A stretch of 64,000 bases of DNA from the NCBI GenBank assembly GCA_963842955.1, contig CAWJIJ010000006.1:248001-312000 (forward strand), in the 5' to 3' direction. Under the pieces are notes generated by a model. That model did not search any database. It saw nothing but the letters and a program-made list of their open reading frames with translations, and had not been told where the DNA came from. The DNA is from JARFQW01 sp963842955 (GTDB taxonomy: Bacteria; Pseudomonadota; Gammaproteobacteria; Steroidobacterales; XN24). The position numbers were made by a program, and so were the translations under genes. Below are positions 7,811 to 15,242 of this stretch, piece after piece; the first letter of the stretch is position 1, and the number at the start of each line of letters is the position of its first letter.

Positions 7811-7948
7811 CGAGTGGGAAGGGCCCTAGGCAGGTGGCATTGAGCGGGCAATTGGCGGCTACTTTGGCTTTGCCCCATTTACTGCCCCAAGGGAACATGA
7901 AACGAGCAGGGGGTGGCAAGTTTCGGCTTATAGAACAGTGGCTTAAAG

Positions 7949-8023
7949 TGGCGCTCCGTAGGGGATTCGAACCCCTGTTACCGGCGTGAGAGGCCGGTGT
8001 CCTAACCCCTAGACGAACGGAGC
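7949..8023 (-). tRNA. tRNA-Glu(CTC)
   Basis: On the minus strand a complete cloverleaf is readable. It has a 7-bp acceptor stem (GCTCCGT/ACGGAGC), a D arm (GTCT/GGAC), an anticodon stem CCGGC/GCCGG around the loop CTCTCAC (anticodon CTC), a 4-base variable loop TAAC and a T arm AGGGG-TTCGAAT-CCCCT. The discriminator G is followed by an encoded CCA (GCCA at 7949-7952). The body agrees well with gammaproteobacterial tRNA-Glu. The island to its left ends at the tRNA 3' side, the usual integration point for phages and islands. Confidence 0.95.
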
Positions 8024-8066
8024 GCTGAGCCTGAATTTCGCGGCATTGCGGCGCGAAGGGCGTGGT

Positions 8067-8094
8067 ATTATACGCGCCGCTTGAGTTTGCACAA
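8067..8094 (-). promoter_or_regulatory. Promoter of tRNA-Glu
   Basis: Read on the minus strand: a perfect TATAAT (8067-8072), preceded after 16 bases by TTGTGC (8089-8094). Transcription would start near 8060, giving a leader of roughly 37 bases before the mature tRNA. A GC-rich discriminator follows the -10 box, as at stringently controlled stable-RNA promoters. The -35 box is poor (3 of 6). Confidence 0.6.
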
Positions 8095-8108
8095 CTGGAT
8101 GTGGAGCA

Positions 8109-9446
8109 TTGAATTCGGAGGCGAAAAGCAACACCAACGCCCCGACCATTGTCCCCAGGCCTGACCACTGCGTCTCCCGGTCCCAGATCTCCCGGAACTG
8201 CCTCAAGGTCCTTTACCGGCTCAAGGAAGCCGGCTATCAGGCCTTTCTCGTCGGAGGCGGCGTTCGGGATCTTATGCTGGGCCGGGAGCCGAAAGATTTC
8301 GACGTGGTCACCGATGCCTGGCCGGAGGATGTACGGAAGTTGTTCCGCAACTGCCGGCTGATTGGCCGGCGGTTCAGGCTTGCGCACGTCTACTTCGGAC
8401 GCGAGGTGATCGAGGTGGCGACGTTCCGGGCCGCCCAGGAATCCGAGGACATGGACGACGAGGCTGGCGAACTCGTGCGTGATGACGAGGGCCGCATCCT
8501 TCGAGACAATCGCTACGGAACGATCGATGAGGATGTCTGGCGACGCGACTTTACCGTCAACGCCCTGTATTACAACATCGCCGATTTCTCGATCTGGGAT
8601 TACACGACCGGCGTCGAAGACGTGGGTCTCAGGCTCATGCGTCTCATCGGCGAGCCGGAAGATCGTTACCGGGAAGACCCGGTTCGGCTGCTGCGTGGTG
8701 TGCGCCTCGCGGCCAAGCTGGATTTCGGGATCAGCCCGGAAACCGAAGCGCCGATTCGCGAGCTGGCGCCGCTGCTTGAAAGCGTGCCGCCGGCGCGGCT
8801 CTTCGACGAGAGTCTCAAGCTGTTCCTGTCCGGCCACGGCATGCGCTCATTCGATCTGCTCCGGCACTACGGGCTGTTTCGCTACCTGTTCCCGATGACC
8901 GACGCGGCCCTCGACGGGCCCAATGGCGAGGCCGTTGAGGCGCTGGTCCGCCGGGGCGTACAGAACACCGATGACCGGGTGGCCGAAGGCAAGCCGGTGA
9001 CCCCCATGTTCCTCTTCGGTGTCTTCTTGTGGCATCCGGCCGTCGCCCGTGCCGAGGAGCTCAAGGTGGCGGGCGACACGCCCATGCAGGCCCTGAGCAC
9101 GGCCTGTGATGAGATCGCTCGGGACCAGCAGTCGGCGGTCGCCATCCCGAGGCGCATCACGAGTCCGATGAAAGACATCCAGATGATGCAGCCCCGCCTG
9201 ACCCGAACCCGGGGCAAGCGAGCGCTGAAGGCGCTGGATCATCCGCGCTTCCGGGCGGCCTACGATCTGCTGGTGCTGCGCGCCGAGGTAGGCGACGCCG
9301 ACCCGGAGCTGGCCCAGTGGTGGACGGACATCCAGGTCCAGGGCCCCGGCGATCGGGAACAGGCCGTGAGCCAGCCCAAGCCGGCGGCTCGCCGGCGCCG
9401 GCGGCGCCGGCCGAAAAAGGCCAGCGGCGAAACCTCCGGCCAGTGA
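8109..9446 (+). CDS. pcnB: Poly(A) polymerase I
   Basis: A 445-residue protein that adds 3' poly(A) tails to RNA and so promotes decay. Residues ~40-75 hold the class II nucleotidyltransferase signature FLVGGGVRDLMLGREPKDFD, with the metal-binding DFD. YGTIDEDVWRRDFTVNALYY and EDPVRLLRGVRLAAKL follow as the RNA/ATP-binding blocks. The C-terminus is a strongly basic RRRRRRRPKK tail, as in E. coli PcnB, which distinguishes it from CCA-adding enzymes. The start is TTG 8109 with GTGGAG just upstream; an ATG start giving the full N-terminus is not available. It overlaps folK by four bases, starting the pcnB-folK-pan cluster. Confidence 0.95.
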   Translation: MNSEAKSNTNAPTIVPRPDHCVSRSQISRNCLKVLYRLKEAGYQAFLVGGGVRDLMLGREPKDFDVVTDAWPEDVRKLFRNCRLIGRRFRLAHVYFGREVIEVATFRAAQESEDMDDEAGELVRDDEGRILRDNRYGTIDEDVWRRDFTVNALYYNIADFSIWDYTTGVEDVGLRLMRLIGEPEDRYREDPVRLLRGVRLAAKLDFGISPETEAPIRELAPLLESVPPARLFDESLKLFLSGHGMRSFDLLRHYGLFRYLFPMTDAALDGPNGEAVEALVRRGVQNTDDRVAEGKPVTPMFLFGVFLWHPAVARAEELKVAGDTPMQALSTACDEIARDQQSAVAIPRRITSPMKDIQMMQPRLTRTRGKRALKALDHPRFRAAYDLLVLRAEVGDADPELAQWWTDIQVQGPGDREQAVSQPKPAARRRRRRRPKKASGETSGQ

Positions 9447-9946
9447 ACGTCTGGACACCGGCCTTCGTGGGGCTGGGGAGCAACCTGGCCGATCCGTCGC
9501 GGCAGGTCGAAAAGGCCATCGGCGAACTCGGCCAGCTGCCGGGCTGCCGCCTTGTCAGTTATTCGCGGCTGTACATTTCGGCACCCATGGGTCCGGCGGA
9601 TCAGCCCCATTTCGTCAACGCGGTGGCGGGTCTCCTGACCCGGCTGGAGCCGGACCGGCTGCTCGATGCGCTCCAGGCCATCGAGGCGGCCCACGGCCGT
9701 ACCCGGGGCGGCCCGCAATGGGGTCCGCGGACCCTGGACCTGGACATCATCGCGATGGGCCAGCTGGAGCTGAATTCATCCCGCCTGACTCTTCCCCATC
9801 CGGGCGCCCATGAGCGAAACTTCGTCCTGGTGCCCCTCGCGGAAATAGCGCCTGCCTGCTGGCTGCCCGGTCACGGGCGGGCGGCCGACCTGGCCGAGGC
9901 GATCGGAGAGGCAGGCCTTGGGCGACTGGCGAAGGGGCGCGTGTGA
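9443..9946 (+). CDS. folK: 2-amino-4-hydroxy-6-hydroxymethyldihydropteridine pyrophosphokinase
   Basis: A 167-residue enzyme that transfers pyrophosphate from ATP to 6-hydroxymethyl-7,8-dihydropterin in folate synthesis. Family blocks are present: AFVGLGSNLADP, YSRLYISAPMG, FVNAVAGLLT, the catalytic GPRTLDLDII (with the two metal-binding Asp of DLD) and LPHPGAHERNFVL. The chosen GTG at 9443 overlaps the pcnB stop as GTGA and places the GLGSN motif at the usual distance from the N-terminus. The frame is open further upstream, but that part lies inside pcnB and is low-complexity. The stop overlaps the next gene by four bases. Confidence 0.95.
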   Translation: MNVWTPAFVGLGSNLADPSRQVEKAIGELGQLPGCRLVSYSRLYISAPMGPADQPHFVNAVAGLLTRLEPDRLLDALQAIEAAHGRTRGGPQWGPRTLDLDIIAMGQLELNSSRLTLPHPGAHERNFVLVPLAEIAPACWLPGHGRAADLAEAIGEAGLGRLAKGRV

Positions 9947-10599
9947 GCGATTCGGGTTCGCGGTACATCGTGGTGGAGGGACCCATCGGCGTGGGCAAGA
10001 CCAGCCTGGCCCGGCGAATGGCGGAGAGCCTGGGCTCGGAGCTCGTACTGGAGAACCCCGAGGCGAATCCGTTCCTGGAGCGCTTCTATGAAAACCCCGC
10101 CGCCGGCGCGCTGCCGACCCAGCTCTTTTTTCTGTTTCAGCGAGCACGGCAAATCCAGGAGATGCGCCAGAGCGACCTGTTCAGCCCGGCCCGGGTCTCG
10201 GATTTCATGCTGGAGAAAGATCCGATTTTCGCGCGGCTCACCCTGGGCGACGATGAGTATGCGCTGTACGACCAGGTGTACCGGACGTTGTCACTGGACG
10301 CGCCGGCCCCGGACCTCGTGGTCTATCTGCAGGCGCCGGTGGAGGTGCTCGTCGAACGGGTCCGCCGCCGGGGCATCGGCTACGAACAGGGCATCGAGCC
10401 GGAATATCTGGCCTCCCTCAATTATGCGTACATGCAGTTTTTTCATCGCTATAACGCCACGGCGCTGTTGATCGTCAACGCCGCCGAGATCGATCCGGTC
10501 AACAACGACCGGGATTACGAGGAACTCCTGGCCATGATTCGCAAGATTCGCGGCGGGCGTCACTTCTACAATCCGGTGGCCTTCGGCGCGGGCGATTGA
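9943..10599 (+). CDS. Deoxynucleoside kinase (deoxyadenosine/deoxyguanosine kinase family)
   Basis: A 218-residue protein of the dNK family (PF01712). The P-loop YIVVEGPIGVGKTSLARRM is at residues 8-26, followed by the substrate-loop ENPEANPFLERFYENP, the LEKDPIFARLTL block and a lid/Arg segment LVERVRRRGIGYEQGI. Such enzymes phosphorylate deoxynucleosides for salvage; the natural substrate here cannot be read from the sequence. The GTG start overlaps the folK stop, so translation is coupled. E. coli lacks this gene between folK and panB. I believe some other gammaproteobacteria have the same insertion, but this needs checking. About 155 bases without a gene separate it from panB. Confidence 0.85.
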   Translation: MSDSGSRYIVVEGPIGVGKTSLARRMAESLGSELVLENPEANPFLERFYENPAAGALPTQLFFLFQRARQIQEMRQSDLFSPARVSDFMLEKDPIFARLTLGDDEYALYDQVYRTLSLDAPAPDLVVYLQAPVEVLVERVRRRGIGYEQGIEPEYLASLNYAYMQFFHRYNATALLIVNAAEIDPVNNDRDYEELLAMIRKIRGGRHFYNPVAFGAGD

Positions 10600-10755
10600 T
10601 GTTTTTCGACGCCTCAGCCATGCTCCCGACCCCGCCGCTGTTTCCCGAGCCGTGTGCCTCCGGGGCTTGGTCGGGATGGGGCCGGCAAGACGAATCGATG
10701 CCGCGGGCGGATCTGGACAGCTGCGAAGGGAACCACGGCCAATGAGCGCTTTTCG

Positions 10756-11586
10756 ATGAGCATCTACAGCCACCTGCAGAAGCGGGATGCCCCGCCGGTA
10801 ACGCTCAGCACGCTGATCGAGATGAAGGCGGCCGGGGAACGGATTGCGTGCCTTACGGCCTACGACGCAAGTTTCGGCGCCCTGGTGGATGCGGCCGGCA
10901 CGGACCTGATTCTTGTGGGCGACTCGCTGGGTATGGTGGTCCAGGGGCACGACACCACCGTGCCGGTCACCGTAGATCACATGGTCTATCACACCCGCTG
11001 CGTTGCCGCCGGCGTCGGCCGGGCTTTTCTCGTGGCCGACATGCCGTTTGTCAGCTACGCGCTGCCCGAACAGGCGCTCAAGAACGCCGCCCGGATCATG
11101 CAGGAGGGTGGCGCCCAGATGGTGAAGCTCGAAGGCGGCGCGGAGCAGGTGCGGACCGTGGAGTTCCTGGCCAGCCGCGACATCCCGGTTTGCGCCCACC
11201 TGGGTCTCACGCCCCAGTCGATTCACAAGCTCGGGGGCTTTCATGTTCAGGGCCGGGAAGAGGCGGCGGCCCGCAAGATGATGGCCGATGCCCTGACCCT
11301 GCAGAACGCCGGCGCGGACATCGTGCTGCTGGAATGCGTGCCCACGACGCTGGGGTCCGAGATCACCCGCGAACTGTCGGTGCCGGTGATCGGTATCGGC
11401 GCGGGGCCGGACGTGGACGGCCAGATCCTCGTTCTCTACGACATCATCGGTGTCACTCCCGGCCGCAAGCCGCGCTTCGCCCGGGATTTCATGGCGGAGA
11501 CCGGCAGCCCGCTGGATGCCGTTTCAGCCTACGTGGCAGCCGTAAAGGACGGCAGCTACCCGGCGCCCGAACACTGCTTCAGCTAG
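10756..11586 (+). CDS. panB: 3-methyl-2-oxobutanoate hydroxymethyltransferase
   Basis: A 276-residue enzyme making ketopantoate from alpha-ketoisovalerate and methylene-tetrahydrofolate, the first committed step of pantothenate synthesis. Diagnostic segments are ITCLTAYD-like IACLTAYDASFGALVD, LVGDSLGMVVQGHDTTVPVT (metal-binding Asp), MVKLEGG, HLGLTPQSIHKLGGFHVQGR and VIGIGAGPDVDGQILV. The ATG at 10756 gives the usual length and has GAAGGG about 20 bases upstream; a frame extension to 10654 is unlikely to be translated. It is the first gene of a tight panB-panC pair with panD just behind. Confidence 0.96.
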   Translation: MSIYSHLQKRDAPPVTLSTLIEMKAAGERIACLTAYDASFGALVDAAGTDLILVGDSLGMVVQGHDTTVPVTVDHMVYHTRCVAAGVGRAFLVADMPFVSYALPEQALKNAARIMQEGGAQMVKLEGGAEQVRTVEFLASRDIPVCAHLGLTPQSIHKLGGFHVQGREEAAARKMMADALTLQNAGADIVLLECVPTTLGSEITRELSVPVIGIGAGPDVDGQILVLYDIIGVTPGRKPRFARDFMAETGSPLDAVSAYVAAVKDGSYPAPEHCFS

Positions 11587-11599
11587 AGGGGGACGATTC

Positions 11600-12466
11600 G
11601 TGGAGGTCGCCCAGACACGCGACGCGTTGCGCGCCGCCGGCAGTGCCTGGCGGGCCGCCGGCGAGAGCGTTGCGTTTGTCCCGACGATGGGAAATCTGCA
11701 CGCCGGCCACCTGGCGCTGGTGGCCGCGGCCGCCAGCGAGGCCCGGCGGGTCGTTGTGAGTATCTTCGTCAACCCCCTCCAGTTCGCACCGGGGGAGGAT
11801 TTCGATACCTACCCGCGCACGCTGGACAAGGACCTGGCGGCGCTGGCCGCAGCGGGCGTGGATGCCGTGTTCGCGCCCACGGTGGACGAGATGTATCCGA
11901 CCGGCCCGGCCCCGGCCACGAGGGTCAGGGTCAATGGACTCAGCGACATTCTCTGCGGTCGTTCCCGGCCGGGGCATTTCGATGGGGTGACCACCGTCGT
12001 GGCCAAGCTTTTCAACATGGTGCGGCCGGATACGGCGATTTTCGGCGAGAAGGACTACCAGCAACTCGCCGTCATACGGCGGATGGTGGCGGACCTGTGT
12101 TTTCCCGTGCGAGTCGTCGGGCATCCGACCCAGCGAGAGGGGGACGGGCTCGCTATGAGCTCGAGAAATCAATACCTTACGGGAGACGAGCGGGCGATTG
12201 CTCCCGAGCTGTACCGGACGCTGGAGACCGCTGCGGATGCGCTCGCCGGCGGAGCGGAAAAGGAAATTGAGGCGCGCATTGTTGCAATACAGCAGGCCGC
12301 CATGGAAAATCTGCGGGGTTTCGGGTTTGAACCCGAGTATTTCGAGATACGCGAAGCCGGGACTCTTGAGGCGCCTGGGCAGGGTTCCCGGGGCCTGGTG
12401 ATCCTGGCGGCGGCCCGGCTGGGTTCGGCGAGACTGATTGATAATTTGCGGGTCGACCTAATATAG
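11600..12466 (+). CDS. panC: Pantothenate synthetase
   Basis: A 288-residue ATP-dependent ligase joining pantoate and beta-alanine via a pantoyl-adenylate. The adenylate-forming fold shows FVPTMGNLHAGHLALV (the HxGH of nucleotidyltransferases), VVSIFVNPLQFAPGEDF, RPGHFDGVTTVVAKLFN, FGEKDYQQLAVIRRMV and the KMSKS-like region DGLAMSSRNQYL. The start GTG 11600 is preceded by AGAGGGGGA. It lies 13 bases after panB, certainly in the same transcript, and its co-substrate beta-alanine comes from PanD, encoded just downstream. Confidence 0.96.
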   Translation: MEVAQTRDALRAAGSAWRAAGESVAFVPTMGNLHAGHLALVAAAASEARRVVVSIFVNPLQFAPGEDFDTYPRTLDKDLAALAAAGVDAVFAPTVDEMYPTGPAPATRVRVNGLSDILCGRSRPGHFDGVTTVVAKLFNMVRPDTAIFGEKDYQQLAVIRRMVADLCFPVRVVGHPTQREGDGLAMSSRNQYLTGDERAIAPELYRTLETAADALAGGAEKEIEARIVAIQQAAMENLRGFGFEPEYFEIREAGTLEAPGQGSRGLVILAAARLGSARLIDNLRVDLI

Positions 12467-12569
12467 GGTCCTGAGTCGACAGCACGTCATAATGGACGTT
12501 CGGAATAGCTGGCCGGAGGCCTGGAGAGCTTGCGGTCATGCCGGCGACACCGGGAGAGAGGTGAACCAC

Positions 12570-12950
12570 ATGCAGCTGACTCTGCTGAAGGCCAAGCTTC
12601 ATCGAGCTTGCGTGACCCACGCCGAAGTGGATTACGAGGGCTCCTGCGCCATCGATGCCGATCTGCTGGAAGCGTCCGGCATCATGGAGTACGAGCAGAT
12701 CCAGATCTACAACGTGACCAATGGCCAGCGGTTCACGACCTACGCCATTCGCGGCGAGTCCGGCTCGAAGATCATCTCGGTCAACGGCGCGGCGGCTCAC
12801 AAGGCGGCTCCGGGGGATCGGGTGATCATCTGCGCGTACGGCACGCTGTCCGAGAATGCGGCCCGCCTGCACAAGCCGACCCTGGTTTACTGCGACGAGC
12901 ACAACAACGTCACCCGGACGGCCAATGCGATTCCGGTGCAGGCCGCCTGA
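12570..12950 (+). CDS. panD: Aspartate 1-decarboxylase proenzyme
   Basis: A 126-residue pyruvoyl enzyme producing beta-alanine from aspartate for PanC. The self-cleavage site Gly24-Ser25 lies in VDYEGSCAIDADLLEASG; cleavage turns Ser25 into the pyruvoyl cofactor. Other family blocks are IQIYNVTNGQRFTTYAI, VNGAAAHKAAPGDRVIICAY and a C-terminal Asn-rich strand. ATG 12570 is chosen because GGGAGAGAG ends nine bases upstream and the Gly-Ser site falls at the canonical position 24-25. Frames reading further upstream (to 12492) are not supported. A strong terminator follows, ending the pantothenate unit. Confidence 0.96.
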   Translation: MQLTLLKAKLHRACVTHAEVDYEGSCAIDADLLEASGIMEYEQIQIYNVTNGQRFTTYAIRGESGSKIISVNGAAAHKAAPGDRVIICAYGTLSENAARLHKPTLVYCDEHNNVTRTANAIPVQAA

Positions 12951-12975
12951 CGGCAAGGCATGCGGCTGATCTCAG

Positions 12976-13003
12976 AACCGGGCTGCGTGCCCGGTTTTCT
13001 TTT
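12976..13003 (+). terminator. Rho-independent terminator after panD
   Basis: A perfect 8-bp stem AACCGGGC/GCCCGGTT with a 5-base loop (TGCGT) is followed directly by TTCTTTT. It lies 26 bases after the panD stop and ends the rightward folK-pan transcript before the convergent GGDEF gene. Confidence 0.85.
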
Positions 13004-13068
13004 GGGGCCCGAAAGGGGGCAGGGACGGATCTGGTCGGGACGGGGATCTGCCAGCGGGTTCGGCTGAC

Positions 13069-14049
13069 CTAACAGGACACCCGGTTGCGGCCGGCGATCT
13101 TTGCCCGGTAGAGGGCGTCGTCGGCCCTGCGGAGCAGGCTCTCGAGGCTGTCGCCGGCCTTCATGCCGGCCACGCCAGCGGACACGGTAACCGGCTCTTC
13201 ACCTTCGGTGGCCGCCACCGCCGTTACCACTCGTTCGGCAATCGTTACCGCATCGCCGACAGCGGCGCCCGGAAGGAGAATCGCAAATTCATCGCCACCA
13301 AAGCGGGCCAGCATGTCCGTTGGCCGGAAGTGGCGTTTCAGCTGGTCGGCCACGAGCCGCAGCGCGCGGTCGCCGGCAATATGTCCGAAGTGGTCGTTGT
13401 AAGCCTTGAACCGGTCCACATCGGCCATGATGAGAGCGCAGTCCTCGCCGGACTGGGCGCAGCGCTGCATCCGCCGGCGAAACATGTCGTCCAGCCAGTG
13501 ACGATTGTGCAGATCGGTCAGCGCGTCGGTCACCGCGTGACGCTCGAACTCCCTCAGGATGCCCACGCTGTCGGCGATGACATCGTTATCCTTGCGCAGC
13601 CGCGAGGACAGGACGACGAGGAGATTGCGCGAAAAAGCGTGGGACAGATCGATAAGCCGCCACAGGACCCGTTGATCGATGACCATCAGGTGACTGTCAC
13701 GGGCCGCGACCACCCAGGCTGAGGGGTCGCGCTCCTCGATCAGCGACATCTCTCCGGCACACTGGCCCGGCCCGAGGGTCGTCAGGGGCGCGTTCTCCAC
13801 CGACTCCAGGTGAATGTTCAGCGACCCCGAGAGGACCACGTAAACACAGGTGTTGGTCGTGTCCGGCGAGATGAGCACCTCGCCTTCCGCGAGGTCCCGG
13901 CGACCGGTCTGCTTGAGATAGTGGCCGACGGCGACATGGTCCACGTCGCGAAACAGGCGCAGGCCGGCATAGGCCGCGTCCGCCGTGTTGTCGGTTTCCT
14001 CAAAGGGGCCTATGACCGTGTCCCCGTGGTCGAAGTCCGTTCCGTCCAT
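13069..14049 (-). CDS. Diguanylate cyclase with N-terminal cyclic-nucleotide-binding domain
   Basis: A 326-residue protein. Residues ~30-150 form a cNMP-binding (CAP-effector type) beta-barrel: GEVLISPDTTNTCVYVVLSG and then GPGQCAGEMSLIEERDPSAW, the last being the phosphate-binding cassette region. Residues ~165-325 are a GGDEF domain with an intact RFGGDEFAILLP active site and, five residues before it, an RPTD that fits the RxxD inhibitory I-site. It should make cyclic di-GMP from GTP under control of a nucleotide or other ligand. There is no membrane segment, so it is cytoplasmic. It lies 51 bases after queG on the same strand and may share its transcript. Confidence 0.9.
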   Translation of the reverse strand: MDGTDFDHGDTVIGPFEETDNTADAAYAGLRLFRDVDHVAVGHYLKQTGRRDLAEGEVLISPDTTNTCVYVVLSGSLNIHLESVENAPLTTLGPGQCAGEMSLIEERDPSAWVVAARDSHLMVIDQRVLWRLIDLSHAFSRNLLVVLSSRLRKDNDVIADSVGILREFERHAVTDALTDLHNRHWLDDMFRRRMQRCAQSGEDCALIMADVDRFKAYNDHFGHIAGDRALRLVADQLKRHFRPTDMLARFGGDEFAILLPGAAVGDAVTIAERVVTAVAATEGEEPVTVSAGVAGMKAGDSLESLLRRADDALYRAKIAGRNRVSC

Positions 14050-14100
14050 GGGCGCACTGTGGAGCGTTATGTCCAGTAATTCCGTGAATTGACTCGCAAA

Positions 14101-15189
14101 TCACCGTCCCGGCTGGGATATTTTCCCGTTCTGCCGGGCAATCGCCCAGCGGACATGCTCCCGCACGACGGGAGACGGGTCGTCGCGACGGCTGGCCAGC
14201 GCGGTGGCGATGGCGGGTTCCGGCGGCGCATTGCCGAGGGCCACCGCAATGTTCCTGGACCATCGCTCATAGCCGATGCGACGGATCGGTGAGCCTTCCG
14301 TCCGCTCGAGAAACTCTGTTTCCGACCAGGCGAACAGGGCGACCAGGTCCGGCCCGTCCAGGCCGTTTCGGGGCGACCAGTCCGGCAAGGGACTGGGTTG
14401 CGCGAACTTGTTCCATGGACAGAACAGCTGGCAGTCGTCGCAGCCGTAAATCCGGTTGCCCATGGCCGGCCGGAGGGCCTCCGGTATGCTTCCGGGGTGT
14501 TCGATCGTGAGGTAGGAAATGCAGCGTCGCGCATCGAGTTCATAGGGGGCGATGATGGCCTGCGTAGGGCATACCTCCAGGCAGGCGGTGCACGACCCGC
14601 AGTGGTCGCTGGCCGGTTCGCCCGGTTCCAGCGGCAGGTCGGTAAGGAGTTCGCCGAGAAAGAACCACGAGCCCGCGTCGCGATGGATCACGTTGGTGTG
14701 CTTGCCGATCCAGCCCAGGCCCGCGTTGCGCGCCAGCGCCTTCTCGAGCACCGGGCCGGAGTCGACGAAGACCCGATAGCCGAAGGGCCCGGCTGCCGCC
14801 TCGATCCGGTTGGCGAGCTGCTGAAGCCGGCGGCGCAGGACCTTGTGGTAGTCGCGGCCCAGGGCATAGCGCGACACGTAACCTGTCCGACCGGCATCCA
14901 GCAGCGCAATCGCCTGGGTGTCATTGCGCCAGTAATCCATTCGCACGGACAGCACGGAGAGAGTTCCCGGGATCAACTCGTCGGGCCTGGACCGGCGCCG
15001 CCCGTGGCGCGCCATCCACGCCATCTCCCCATGCCGGCCGAGTTCCAGCCAGCGCTCCAGCCAGGCTTCGTCCCGGGACAGATCAACGCCAGCGATACCC
15101 AGGTCCTGGAACCCGAGCTCCCCAGCCCAGGCTTGCAGGTCCGTGAGGGTGATTCCGGCCGCCGTCGCGGAGGGGGAGCTCTGGGTCAT
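14101..15189 (-). CDS. queG: Epoxyqueuosine reductase
   Basis: A 362-residue cobalamin-dependent iron-sulfur enzyme for the last step of queuosine synthesis in tRNA. Two [4Fe-4S] motifs are readable: CGSCTACLEVCPTQAI and GCDDCQLFCPWNKF. Upstream lie the YARYALGRDYH-like SRYALGRDYHKVLRRRL block and FVDSGPVLEKALARNAGLGW, which carries the catalytic Asp. The C-terminus has a HEAT-like tail (IRRIGYERWSRNIAVALGN). The ATG at 15189 is preferred over the open frame's upstream start at 15261 because the latter would overlap the divergent nnr gene. As in E. coli (yjeS/yjeF), it is divergent from nnr, with a 53-base shared control region. Confidence 0.95.
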   Translation of the reverse strand: MTQSSPSATAAGITLTDLQAWAGELGFQDLGIAGVDLSRDEAWLERWLELGRHGEMAWMARHGRRRSRPDELIPGTLSVLSVRMDYWRNDTQAIALLDAGRTGYVSRYALGRDYHKVLRRRLQQLANRIEAAAGPFGYRVFVDSGPVLEKALARNAGLGWIGKHTNVIHRDAGSWFFLGELLTDLPLEPGEPASDHCGSCTACLEVCPTQAIIAPYELDARRCISYLTIEHPGSIPEALRPAMGNRIYGCDDCQLFCPWNKFAQPSPLPDWSPRNGLDGPDLVALFAWSETEFLERTEGSPIRRIGYERWSRNIAVALGNAPPEPAIATALASRRDDPSPVVREHVRWAIARQNGKISQPGR

Positions 15190-15230
15190 AGGCGCGAGTT
15201 TCTGGACGCGGTCCAAGATCGATGGGCCAG

Positions 15231-15236
15231 TATAAT
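15231..15236 (+). promoter_or_regulatory. Consensus -10 box placed for a leaderless nnr transcript
   Basis: A perfect TATAAT lies six bases before the nnr ATG (15243). If it is used, transcription would begin at or next to the A of the ATG. I see no good -35 at 16-18 bases. The box may also be chance, so this is a candidate only. Confidence 0.35.
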
Positions 15237-15242
15237 CTGCCC

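Noticed and set aside
7811..7948. A second attachment site or integrase remnant between the repeat protein and tRNA-Glu
   Set aside because: I could not find a copy of the tRNA 3' end elsewhere in the first 8 kb, and no integrase motif is present.
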